Source: Hyparrhenia diplandra (taxonomy: Eukaryota > Streptophyta > Magnoliopsida > Poales > Poaceae). From it: 64,000 bases of DNA. Both the position numbers and the translations under genes were made by a program. Shown here in pieces: positions 1-10,356 of the stretch (position 1 is the stretch's first letter; each line of letters starts with the position of its first letter). The stretch spans positions 2,290,264-2,354,263 of the forward strand of contig JADLZK010001918.1 in the NCBI GenBank assembly GCA_015847255.1. The letters run 5' to 3'. The notes under the pieces are model-generated. The model was not told where the DNA came from. It searched no databases and saw only the letters and a program-made list of their open reading frames with translations.

Positions 1-1305
1 GACTATCAATTGTTGGTAATAATGCATTATGCGGGGGGATACCACAGCTCCATCTACCAAAATGCCCAAGCTCTCGTGCAAGAAAGAATAAGAAAGGCAT
101 ACCCAAGTTTCTTAGAATAGCAATCCCAACAATAGGAAGTCTCATCTTACTTTTTCTGGTTTGGGCTGGATTCCAATACAGAAAGTCCAAGAGAATACTG
201 AAGAAAGATTTACCACCACCATTTGGAGAGATAGAGCTTCCAATTGTTTCGTACAGCAATATACTGAAAGGAACAGATGGATTTTCTGAAGCAAATGTGC
301 TTGGAAAGGGAAAATATGGTACGGTATACAAGGGCACATTGGGAAATCAAGGCATCATCGTTGCCGTTAAGGTGTTCAATGTTCAGCAATCAGGGTCCTA
401 CAAAAGCTTCCAGGTTGAATGTGAGGCACTAAGAAGAGTGAGGCACCGATGCCTTCTAAAGATCATTACATGTTGTTCTAGCATCAACCACCAAGGTCAA
501 GACTTCAGAGCACTAGTCTTTGAGTTCATGACCAATGGCAGCTTAGATAGATGGATTCACTCAGATTTAGAAGGCCAAGATGGACAAGGAGCACTCAGCC
601 CTGTCCACAGAGGTTGGATATCGCTGTGGACATTGCGGATGCTTTGGACTATCTTCATTAACGGTTGCCAGCCATCGATCATCCATTGTGATCTCAAGCC
701 GAAAGTAACATTCATCTCAATCAGGACATGAGGGCTCGTGTTGGGGATTTCGAATCGCAAGAGTTCTAGATGAAGCAACAAGCAATCATCCTGTGAATTC
801 TGCTAGCACATTAGGTATAAGAGGTACCATCGGTTACATTGCCCCAGGTAACTCTAATTTGTTCCTCTGTTCTGCATGTGCTTCACATGATATTATTTTA
901 CAGACATACATGTGTTCATGTTTTTAATCCAATGCAGAATATGGAGAAGGTCTTGCAGTATCGACTTGCGGTGACATCTTTAGTCTTGGTATCACCTTGC
1001 TAGAGATGTTCACAGCAAAGAGGCCAACAGATGATATGTTCAGAGATGGTAGAAGCCTACATGGTTATGCTGAGGCAGCTCTTCCCGACAAAGTTATGGC
1101 GATAGCAGATTCCAACTTATGGCTGCATGATGAAGCAAGCAATAGCAACGATATAAGGCATATAACAAGAACGAAGAAATGTTTGTCCGCCATGATTCTA
1201 CTTGGTGTCCTTTGCTCAAAGCAATTGCCCTCAGAGCGTCTGTCAATAAGTGATGCTACTACAGAGATGCATGCTATCAGAGATAAGTATATTAGTGCTC
1301 AGTGA
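1..1305 (+). pseudogene. LRR receptor-like kinase (LRR-XII/Xa21-like), copy 1, 3' part, frameshifted
   Basis: The stretch encodes the last LRR-cap residues, a membrane segment (about 115-180, rich in Ile/Leu/Phe), then a Ser/Thr kinase domain: glycine loop GKGKYGTVYKG, VAVK lysine, HCDLKP catalytic loop and a C-terminal lobe ending at the TGA 1303-1305. HCD instead of HRD marks a non-RD kinase, typical of pattern-recognition receptors of LRR subfamily XII. A GT-AG intron (848-937) splits the conserved APE motif, as in the paralogue at 10357. Compared with that paralogue there are two extra bases near 600, one extra near 660, two extra in HCDLKP-SN near 703, and one missing base in the DFG motif near 750. 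These break the frame, so a functional kinase is unlikely unless they are consensus errors. The LRR ectodomain lies outside the window. Confidence 0.88.
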
Positions 1306-2429
1306 TGTCGGATTGCACTAGTAACCACTACCTTTATGTATTGGCTACCATGTTTTCTCTAAATTTATTATCGAAGTTCATATGTAATGTATTTGCTTTT
1401 TTTTTTTGCTTGTGAGTTGTAGACCTTATATCAGTCTGTACGGTGCTCTGTTGCCCATATCATGGGCAGCAATATTCATGAATCATGATACAAATATTGA
1501 TTATCCTGAGAAAATTGCACATTTTTGACTAGTTCTCACCTCAAAGTTGAACCTCGCCATTACGAAAACAAGAATGTGCACAATATATGCTGTAATTTGC
1601 AAAGTTGAAAAACAATATCATTGTGACTTGCATTATGCAACACACGTGGTGACATGTTATTTTAGGCGCATAGGCGAGGTGAGGCGATGCCATGACATAT
1701 ACTGAACATGCTATTACAGCAAGTCACATGGATCAGTGAACAAAACAGAGGCAAGAAGGTGATTAGGTAAAGACAGAGTAAGCGCAGCAGAGCAGGGGAA
1801 AGAAGAGCGAAGCAGAGTAAGTGAAGCAAGCGGTAGTAGAGGCTCTGATTTAACTCATGCATGTTCTGCCATCTCTCGATGCCCACTACTTGTACAAACC
1901 TGTAGGTTTCATTCATATGTAGAATCGATTGGCATGTATCTTCACAGTCATATATTTATTTAACTCATGATCAGTGGTCAAAGCCTTGAAAGCAGGGTCA
2001 AACAAAAATCCGATTTCATTGTTGTTGGATCGGATCCGTTTGGACACCACTGATATGACCCAAGAGGTTTAGAAAAATATGCCATATGATAGAGGAATTT
2101 GAACTTCTACATAAATAAATTCGCATATGGGCACATAATCTGTTGAACTATGTTAATGTTTGCCCTCTGTGATTTTCGGAATTTATTACCAGGTCCATAT
2201 TACATTTCTGTAAGTTACCCAAAAAAAAAAAAAAAAAAAAAAACATGGATATGTCGAGTATAACCTGGAGCAGCTGGCCGTACTATTCAAGTCAGTGACT
2301 CCCATAATCTTGTTGAATATTTGGACTACTAAACGAACTCAAATAAAAAAATTCAACACGAAGTTCTATATCTTATCAACCACTAAAACTTTGGTACAGG
2401 TATAGATTTCCATGCGCCCGCGGCCGACG
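1306..2429. other. 3' flank of RLK copy 1, no gene recognised
   Basis: AT-rich sequence with no coding ORF I can support. It includes a run of about 23 A at 2221-2243 that may be a retroposon tail. I could not find matching direct repeats around it. Confidence 0.5.
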
Positions 2430-2960
2430 GCACGCCCGGCACGAGGATTTGGCCCGCCCCGCACGAGGAGCCAGCGACGGGCTTGGGCTGACCCGAGCAC
2501 GGGGCACGGCCCGCCCGCACGTTAAGAAAGGGGAGGCCCGGTGGCAAATATCTTTGGAGATAATATTGTACATATTTGGTATATTAGTCCCGATATTTTC
2601 ATATTTGGTATAATATTGTACATGATACCGGTGAGGCCCGGTGAATCTTAAATTGTGGTACGTGCCATTTTGTGCTGTGCTTTTCATATGTTTGATGGAA
2701 TCGTGTAAAAAATGATCATGTTTGAGTGTTTTTCAAAAATCGCCCGTGGGCAAGACGGCATGATTTTTTTTCAGCCGTGCCCACCGGGCCGACCCGGCCC
2801 GATTTTTTTGGCCCGTGGGGACGGGCACGGGCTCGAGGTCAGGCACGGAGCCCGGTGCGGCCCGGCCCCGCAGGGCACGGCGTGCCTCGGCGGCACACGG
2901 CACAGGCCGGCACGGCACGGCACGGCCCGTTGGAAATCTATAGGTACAGGATATCCCACA
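2430..2960. repeat. GC-rich low-complexity repeat (GGCACGGCCCG-like units)
   Basis: Two blocks (about 2430-2540 and 2775-2935) are made of degenerate CGGCACGG/GGCCCG motifs on both strands, separated by AT-rich DNA. Similar wording occurs in subterminal parts of some grass hAT elements, but I saw no clear terminal inverted repeat here. ORFs across it are composition artefacts. Confidence 0.5.
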
Positions 2961-3769
2961 TCCGAGATTGGTTGAAAATTTTAAGAAATTGAATCTCAAA
3001 ATATATGTGAATTTAAAACAAATATTTGCGACACTAAATGTACCATTTGAACGTTCAAGATCGTCTAGAAATTCTAAAATTTGAATTTCAAAATCTATCC
3101 ACTTACTACACATATTTGGGACTTGAAACAACTTTAAAGCAAAAACATTTCATTTGAAAAGGTGTATATTGTATTGAGAACTACAACTTTGATATAGGCC
3201 ATGCTGACATATACGCTTGTTTGAAAATTTTATATCTAAAATTTCAATATCCGTGAACATAAAAAAAAAAATACTTTGCGACTCAAAATAGTTTCAAATG
3301 AAAAAAAATCAATTACAAAAATTGTAGATGGTGTCAAGAGCTACAACTTTGATATAAAGTTTTGAATTATCTGATGTAACTATTTATAGAGACGGACATC
3401 TATTCATGTTTGGTAATTGCTCTACGCGCTTGCCACATGTGAGACGGACATCTAATTAAAGAGCGTGCCTCCATAAATTGATTTTATGGATCCGTGTATA
3501 CTCCGTCAACCATCATGCATCTATAGGACAGATTGACCGAAGTGGACAGGAGAAGGGAACTAACAACTAGTTGTGGCTGTAATTCAATCATCATTCATTA
3601 CATATGATGGATTTCTGATCGGCTAGTACCACCCGTAGTATACGAAAAGCCATAACCATGTCGGCAGTTCAATCAAAGACGGCAGTGACTCCTCTGCATG
3701 CAGTCACCATAAATTATTGTTAGCAAGCAGCCAATCAGGGGAGACCCAGTGAACCGAGTCATGGTCTCC
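2961..3769. other. AT-rich transposon-like noncoding DNA
   Basis: It contains phrases such as AGCTACAACTTTGATATA (two related copies near 3180 and 3340) that recur in noncoding parts of grass DNA transposons. A related phrase is found near 17865. No ends could be defined and no gene is visible. Confidence 0.35.
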
Positions 3770-4035
3770 TTAGGGCGTGTTTGGTTGCCTTCCCATCAGA
3801 ACCAGGCCAGCTCCAGGGAGCTTGGCTGCCTTTAGCCCGGCCAGCTGCATGCAGGAGGCCTTGTTTGGTTGCCTGCATCTCTGGAACCAGGTTTGCATGT
3901 TGGTTTCAACCGTGTATGACTACATTCAAACTCCAGATGCAGGCACAGTTGTTTGGTTGGTTGCATATTCAAGGTTCCATGCACCTCTTGCATGACCGTG
4001 GTAATCTTACCACCCACACACACACATGCAGTTTA

Positions 4036-4356
4036 TTACAACATGAACTTCCAAACGAGGAACCCAACTAGCAAGGCAATAACTACCACTATTACAATTT
4101 TAAAAACTGCAGGCCACATGGCAAATGGACACAAATGAAAATCATGAACTTGAACTGGTTCTAGTAGAGGAGGATTGTCAGCTTCGACCTCCTCTGGATG
4201 GACATGTTCAGGACCATAGAAGGCCATCCTAGCCTCAAGTTCTGTGTTGTACTTCTTGCAACAATTCCCTGGGTATCCATGAACTTGAGCATGAGCAACT
4301 GCCCAACTGGAGTACACACCAGGCACCCTCCCACGGTGAACAACATACCAAGCCAT
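4036..4356 (-). CDS. Third Harbinger ORF: viroplasmin/RNase H1 N-terminal-like domain plus C-terminal membrane anchor
   Basis: This 106-residue ORF is intact within an otherwise broken transposon. Residues 3-45 match the Cauli_VI / RNase H1 N-terminal fold: WYVVHRGRVPGVYSSW opens the domain, followed by VHGYPGN and an aromatic-ended helix (MAFYG). That small domain normally binds RNA:DNA hybrid or double-stranded RNA. The middle is acidic and proline-containing. The last 23 residues form a single hydrophobic stretch (AVFKIVIVVVIALLVGFLVW), as in a tail-anchored protein. It lies on the same strand as transposase and ORF1 and downstream of both. The start is the first ATG, directly before WYVV, which suits the domain boundary. 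The domain call is from motif memory and no search was run. An effect on transposition is only inference. Confidence 0.72.
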   Translation of the reverse strand: MAWYVVHRGRVPGVYSSWAVAHAQVHGYPGNCCKKYNTELEARMAFYGPEHVHPEEVEADNPPLLEPVQVHDFHLCPFAMWPAVFKIVIVVVIALLVGFLVWKFML

Positions 4357-4374
4357 CCCTACACAAATATCATC

Positions 4375-4715
4375 ATAGGCAATGTCATGTGCTTAGATTT
4401 AAGAAAAAATCATCACAGGCATAGGACATGTGCTCAGATCAATGTAACAACATCATTGGCAAATGGACATGTGCTCAGATCAATGTAACAGCATCATTGG
4501 CAACTGGACATGTGCTCAGTTCAATAAAAATCATCACAGGCAATGGACAAGTGCTCAGACCAATATGAAAAACATCACAGGCAACAGATATGTTCTGAGG
4601 AATAAGAGAAAAAAACATCACAGGCAACAGATAAGTGCTTAGAAATATAAAATAGAACATCACTGGCACTGGACATGTGCTCAGAAATAATATCAAGTTC
4701 TGAACCACCAGGTTC
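4375..4715. repeat. Short tandem repeats inside the Harbinger element
   Basis: Six to seven degenerate units of about 45-50 bp follow the pattern CATCACAGGCA-(A/T)GGACATGTGCTCAGA. The spacer after CTCAG varies. Units near 4400, 4450, 4490, 4535, 4580, 4620 and 4665 are recognisable by eye. Confidence 0.75.
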
Positions 4716-5010
4716 ACATCAGGCAATGGACATATGGTCAGATTGCCAGCAGATTGAATTAAGTCCACATCTAGGTTGATCTAGGAAGTGCTGGTCATCT
4801 AATAAGGCACTAACTATATGTTAGTGTAAGTATGTAAGAATGCAGGATCAAATTAACTGCACAAAAGAGTAGGTCAACCCACTACACATCCACCGGCTGT
4901 AGCAAGTTAGTCCCAAAGTACCACCAACTGCACAAAAGCCTCCAACACTGCACATCATAAGCAGACACCTGAGCTGCACAAAAGAGATCAACCCAAACCA
5001 CCAGGCCACC

Positions 5011-6080
5011 TCAGATGTAGTAGTGCTTGGCCAAGTGAGTCCTCAGCCACAGCACCCTATGGGGGTCGGACCACCGCACAAAGGAAGTACCAGAGCCTTG
5101 TTCTCCGCCGGTGGCCATAAGCAAACATGAGTGCTTCCTCGGTGAAGCCTGGGATGAACATGATGGCACCATACAGGTCGGGGGTGGCGCCCCTCAACCT
5201 TGGTCTCCCCTAATAGCGTAGCAACCTCTTTGACAGACCTCGGACCGCCACCAAGCACAACCACATCTTCTTCTCCCAAAGAAGGTCCTCTTCCTCTTGC
5301 CACCGGTGAATCTCACCCTTGGTCGTGGTCGATGGGTGAGCCTTGTCACCGCTGGTCATCTCACTGTCTCCGCCTTCATGGAGCTCTCACCACGCCGAGG
5401 GAGCACCAAGTGCCTCATTGCTGCTCATAGCCCACTTGCCTCGTTGCCCGGCCATTCCCAAAGATGACCACCATCTCTTTGTAGTTCGATGGGCTTGTTG
5501 AGCAGGTAGGCATCATTGGGGTGGTCCTGAAACAACAGACCACACAAACAAGTTAGCATGATAACAACAATGAAATAGAAGCTAAAAGAAGCATGGTATG
5601 AAAGATTTAAAACAAGATTACCTTGGTATGGCCATTGTAGTGCTCCTCCTCAAGCACTATCATGCAGTTTTCTTCATCCCACTATGCTCCACTCAGATCC
5701 CTCAGCTTGGACAGCTTCACCCACCTCTGCCTCCACTTCCTCATGTGGTTATACACCTGAGTACCACTAACCTCATTGCCACAAAACTGCAGTGCCTTTG
5801 CCACTTTGTTCAGGTGCACCTCTTTGAACCCCTTGTCAGTCCTAACCCCAGTGCTAATGAGCAGGCACATCTGCTTGAGCATGAAGGCAGACATGGGCTC
5901 AGTCCACCTAAGAAGGGACCTCTGCTGTGCTGCATGAATCTGAGCAGCTGGTATGAAACCAGCATCAGCCCCAACCCCAACTTCCACAACCTCGGCAGCT
6001 GCCCCTAACCCAGCATCAACTCCAACCCCATCCAGACCAGGGAACACAACCTCATCAGGAATCATCTTGCTATCAGCCAT
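5011..6080 (-). pseudogene. Harbinger ORF1 (Myb/SANT-like DNA-binding protein), decayed
   Basis: Exon 1 (6080-5622) encodes an acidic/glycine N-terminus followed by a Myb/SANT-like domain: RWTEPMSAFML, then GTQVYNHMRKWRQRW. Intron 5621-5527 is GT-AG. Exon 2 continues with DHPNDAYLLNKPIE, a basic patch GGKRKR, and ends with LWLRTHLAKHYY before TGA at 5011-5013. In PIF/Harbinger elements this protein binds the termini and takes the transposase into the nucleus. A TAG at 5682-5684 stands where a Gln codon is expected before WDEENC. Exon 2 changes frame at least twice, around KPIE and around SSNEALG, so the gene is dead as written. Transposase lies upstream on the same strand, which supports one element of origin. 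Confidence 0.85.
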
Positions 6081-6099
6081 AGCCTAGTTCAGGTAAGTT

Positions 6100-6540
6100 G
6101 CCTCAGTTTTAGCAAACAAATCATCACAAAGACATATCTATTGCCTCAGTTCAAGAGTTGCATAAAAGAAAAGAAATCATCACAGCACATGTCCATTGCC
6201 TCAGTTTAAGTGTAGCATCAAATATATTAAATCATCACAGCACATGTCCATTGCCTTAGTTTAAGTGTAGCATCAAATATATTAAATCATCACAGCACAT
6301 GTCTATTGCCTCAGTGTAGGAACAAACATATTGCAGGGGAAAAAAGGGATAATAAAAAATGTATGGCCTCAGCATATATGATGGAATCTAAATATCGACA
6401 CTTCTTGTAAAGATCATAAGCCCATGGCTTTAACCTTAATGATAGAATGAACAAATCAAGCATCTAGCAAAGTATCATAAGTCGACATGGCCTCAACCTT
6501 AATGATAGAATGAACAAATCAAGCATCTAGCAGTATACCT
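6100..6540. repeat. Intergenic tandem repeats of the Harbinger element
   Basis: Three near-identical units of about 55 bp (from about 6175, 6232 and 6287) share AATCATCACAGCACATGTCC and AAGTGTAGCATCAAATATAT. A second family (about 6425 and 6490) shares CCTTAATGATAGAATGAAC. The CATCACAG...CTCAG wording resembles the repeats at 4375-4715. Confidence 0.8.
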
Positions 6541-6815
6541 GGCCAAATGGGCCATCAACCAATATGAGGTAATCATCAATAAATCAACCACCCCTAGATG
6601 CATCATTGGCCAAAAAAACAAAATAGAAGCATCAATACATCATTGCCATTGTCCAAGGTCTCAGATTTAGTGTAGCATCAAATATAATAAAGCATCACTG
6701 CCATTGCCCAAGGTCTCAGAAATAATGGAGTACCATACAATACAAGTCATCATTGCTGTTGCCCAAACAGCTTACAAATTATTCATCAACAAATGAACAG
6801 ATAGAAACAAATGTC

Positions 6816-8173
6816 CTAGATCCTTGAAAGGCCCCTATTTGCCCATATGTGGTCAGCCCACTCATCCCTTTTCAGTAACCAGGCTGCATTGTCCTCAATA
6901 CCAGGAGGGGGGTGAGTGTTGGTTTCCCTTGGAACCCAGGAGAACTCTTCAGGGAAGATCTCATCTACCCCAAAACTAAGGATCCAATTGTGCAATATGC
7001 AACATGCAAGCACTAACTTGATTTGTGTCTTGAAGGGGTGGAATTGCTTGTTGGTGTCAACTATGCGAAAGCGGTTCTTCAAACAACCAAAAAGTTTTTC
7101 AACAGTCACTCTCAAACTAGAGTGCCTCAAATTGAACAGCTCCTTAGGGGTTGTTGGGAAGTTCCTATTCCCATATTCTTTCAAATGGTACCTAGTACCT
7201 CGATATGGTGGAAGGAACCCAGGCCGACAAGCATATCCAGCATCTACTAAGTAGAATTTGCCTAAAAGAAATGTGTATGTGAATTAGTTTTAACACTATG
7301 CACTTAAATGTACATGTTCTGTGTATACATGTGTTTTATTTACCCGGTGAAACCCTTAACCCATCGGGGTTCTCTCGCAATGCATCAGCCCAAAATTGTG
7401 GCATCATGTGCCGACCCCTCCCAACCAACCAAAGACACATATGTGAATTTGAGGTCAAAGCTAATGCAGCTAAAACATTTTGAGTGGGGGAATTCTTTCT
7501 ACCCCTAAATGCAGCTTGCATCTTGAGTGGAACTTTTGCAAAGACATGAGTTCCATCAATGGCCCCAATACAAAGTCGTACATGGCATACAAAATTCCAT
7601 AGTAAATTGACAAGTCCTAATGCAACACGACATCCCAGCCAGAGACAACCCAACTAAATTACCTTAAAGTAAGGATACCATCGGTGGGTCGTTGCTGATC
7701 TTAACTGGGGTCTCATTACTTGGTGCTCTAATCATGTCACCCCTAAGCTCTCCAATTGCATACAAAACATCTTTGAACCGGCGGTGGACTGTCTCTATAG
7801 ACCTTCTCCAGTTTTGCTTGACAACTCTAAATCGTTGGTTATGACCAACAATGTGAAGAAACATAGCAACTTGCTCTTCAACACAAGAGTTAATGTTGTC
7901 GGCAAGTAGTTTTCTATCCCTAAGCAATGTGCACAAACTGAAAAAGGGAGCCCTTCTCATCCTAAGCATGGCAACACACTCTATGTCATTGTAGTTGTAC
8001 ATTAGGTTCAGGTTTCTTTGCCTCTCCTCATCCCTGGCACTCATTGGACCATAACTGATTTGAGGCCTCTCAGACCTAAGCATTCTAAGCCTAGCACTCA
8101 ACAGAGCATACATAGCAGTGATAAGAGCACCAGCTCTAGCAATCAAAAGGCGCCTCCTTTGTTCATTGTCCAT
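6816..8173 (-). pseudogene. PIF/Harbinger DDE transposase, decayed
   Basis: The N-terminal exon (8173-7663) encodes the helical region with EEQVAMFLHIVGHNQR, typical of plant PIF transposases. The DDE domain follows: CIGAIDGTHV (first Asp) near 7590, a GT-AG intron at 7343-7262, YLVDAGYACRPGFLPPYRG (second Asp), and RVTVEKLFGCLKNRF (catalytic Glu), ending at TAA 6816-6818. All three acidic residues are still encoded. Near 7690 one extra C shifts the frame just before WYPYF. A 5' splice site (AAG|GTAATT) at 7663/7662 has no clear matching acceptor before CIGAIDG. The stretch between the first Asp and the intron reads partly in another frame, losing the usual HDA segment. The enzyme should be inactive. 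Confidence 0.9.
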
Positions 8174-8204
8174 CTAGAAAAATAAAGGATTTGGGCCAGC
8201 AAAG

Positions 8205-8365
8205 TGAGCACAATGCAACATTTTATCAAAGATTTGGGCAACAGCTCAGACTAGTAAATTCATCATCATAGAACATGGGCAACAGCTCAGACAAATAAAA
8301 TCATCATCATAGACCATGGGCCAACAGCTCAGTAATTAAATTTCATCATCACAGACTAGGGACAA
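8205..8365. repeat. Short repeats upstream of the transposase
   Basis: Three units of about 55-60 bp share GGGCAACAGCTCAGAC and TCATCATCATAGA(A/C)CATGGG. Confidence 0.7.
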
Positions 8366-9285
8366 TAGCTCAGACTGAATGGCAAGAACTTCATGTTCTA
8401 CTTCATAAACCAAGCAACCGAAACATGCATCTCAATCCAAGACCGCAACAGTCACTATCGCACCATATAGAATAAAGGGGGAAGAGGGGGATTAGATGTG
8501 CAAAATACCCACGTCAACAAGCAGAAGCACCACCAAAGTCCCAACACCGAATGAGGGGAGTCAGATCTACAAGGAAACAAGCAAGAACAGGATGATTAGC
8601 ATACCAAAGAATTGATTTTTACAACAAATAAGAAAAAGAAACCGCAAGAACACGAAGTTCTTACCGCAAAAACAAGCAAACAAACCAGATCCGTGAGCCT
8701 GCATCCACAACAACAACGAATCAGTGAGCTAGGGTTACTAAATCGCAAAAATCGGTGAGCTAGGGTTAGCAAAGGATGGGGAAAACTTACTGCTTGGAGT
8801 GGTTGGCGGATCCACGAGACCTGATTCAGATCGAGACAGAGGGGAAAGATTAAGAAAACGCAAATCAAATCAAGAACATCGGCACAAATTCGAGGTAGTT
8901 CAGTGGAAAACCCACCCAAAATGCAGACCGGGAGCGACAAGAAGAAGAAGAGAGGGAGGAGGAGGGAAGGAGGATATATAGGGCGGCGAATGGCGGGAAC
9001 GAGGGCGGTGACGGGCGGGAACGAGGGCGGTGACCCGAGGGATTTCGCGCCATCACCAGGAGCACGCGGAGATGCAGGCGGGAGCACGGGCAAGCGCAGG
9101 AGCCGCACGCGGAGAGCCAGGATGAGGAGGAACGGCCGATTCGGGCGTTCGAGCTCAGCCAGGCTCGCGGGGGGGATTTGCATGACGAGAGCCTGGCTCT
9201 GGAGGAGGCCCAGGCTACCAAACAAGGCCCAGCTGCATCTAGAGATGCATGTATGAAGGGAGCTGGGCAACCAAACACGCCCTTA

Positions 9286-10356
9286 GTCATCAGTCCAGGA
9301 GGAGGCTAGTTTCTCTGATCTAGAACTCTGATGCACTAAAAGTCGGTGAATGCATACAGCTTTACCCTGAGTGCATCTTCACAAGGATGGAAGATAACAG
9401 TTCCTAGAAAGCAGACGCCTTTACACCATTCCTCTACATTCTGCTAGAATTATTATTGGCAAATTAGCAGCCAAGGAGAGGGAGACCTCGTGATGAGCCG
9501 AGTCAGTCGTCTCCACTACTTCCCTCTGGTCTTTCCACCGTCGTCTCCCCAGATCGTCACGGTGATGCTTCAATTCAGTTGATGTACTAGATGTTAGCGA
9601 CTGGACTAGTGGGAACGAATCTGGTGGGCTACCAAACAAGTAGGGACTTCGTGGTTGCTCGTTCCACCACTATGGCCGTGTTGACCAGATCAACAGGGTT
9701 TCTTCTTCACACAGACGAGGGAGATTCGTAATTATTGAAATTGGTTCGGTCATCATACTCTGCAGTTCTTCTTGGAACTTTTTTTTTTTTTGAGGAAACT
9801 GGATTCTTCTTGGAACTTTGTTCCCTTATCTAAAAAAACTAGGAAAATTTTGCTGTGGGACACTCCACTTACGTGAAATTGCTGTGGAACATTGCACTTT
9901 TTTTTCTTTGCTGTAGGACACCTTCTTCAAGAGAAACGAGTCCTTTGAAATTCCAGCTCCATTATTAGTATTCATCGATGCCAATGCTGCCGTGGCATAG
10001 AAACACGTTTCCAGATTCCAAAACGTAGAGTGGTGAGAAAACCAATCGTAAAACAAGTCTCCAGAACAAAGAGTCATAAAAAGAGACCAGTCATCGAATC
10101 AACGGTCTAGTCCTAGTAAACATGGGGAAGACAACTCCAGCACAGTTACAGCAGACAGTACATGTAGGAATAGTGATTCAGCAGAGTGCACTACACGGCA
10201 GCACAGACACAGCAAGATTGGTCGTGTCCACAGACTTAGCTTTCCACGAAGGAATCATGGCCATCTGCGCGTTTCCATATGTACTACTACTGCTACATGA
10301 GCGAATATCATTGTTATCAGCCATAGAAACCAATAAGCTCTGCGCCGCCTCCGCTG
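9286..10356. other. Spacer between Harbinger and RLK copy 2
   Basis: No gene is recognised. The stretch 9766-9819 holds a 15-bp direct repeat (TTCTTCTTGGAACTT) around a 23-bp insert that starts with poly-T and continues GAGGAAACTGGA, which looks like a tiny minus-oriented retroposon tail with its target-site duplication. Confidence 0.6.

Larger units (their letters stand above)
3773..9282 (-). mobile_element. PIF/Harbinger DNA transposon, 5.5 kb, full length but decayed
   Basis: The ends are inverted repeats, GGGCGTGTTTGGTTGCC at 3773 and its complement ending at 9282, flanked by the 3-bp duplication TTA (3770-3772 and 9283-9285). TTA duplication is diagnostic of the PIF/Harbinger superfamily. 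All genes inside lie on the minus strand: transposase (8173-6816), Myb-like ORF1 (6080-5011) and a small third ORF (4356-4036). Transposase and ORF1 both carry stops or frameshifts, so the copy is not autonomous. Subterminal and intergenic spaces hold families of short tandem repeats. The GC-rich block near 8800-9250 is the upstream end relative to the genes. Confidence 0.95.

Noticed and set aside
2712..2992. ORFs over the GC-rich block 2712-3131 on both strands
   Set aside because: They follow from the GGCACGGCCCG composition and are overlapping in three frames without motifs.
4375..6540. CRISPR-like array from the regular repeats
   Set aside because: Units are degenerate, spacers are repeats themselves, and the context is a eukaryotic transposon.
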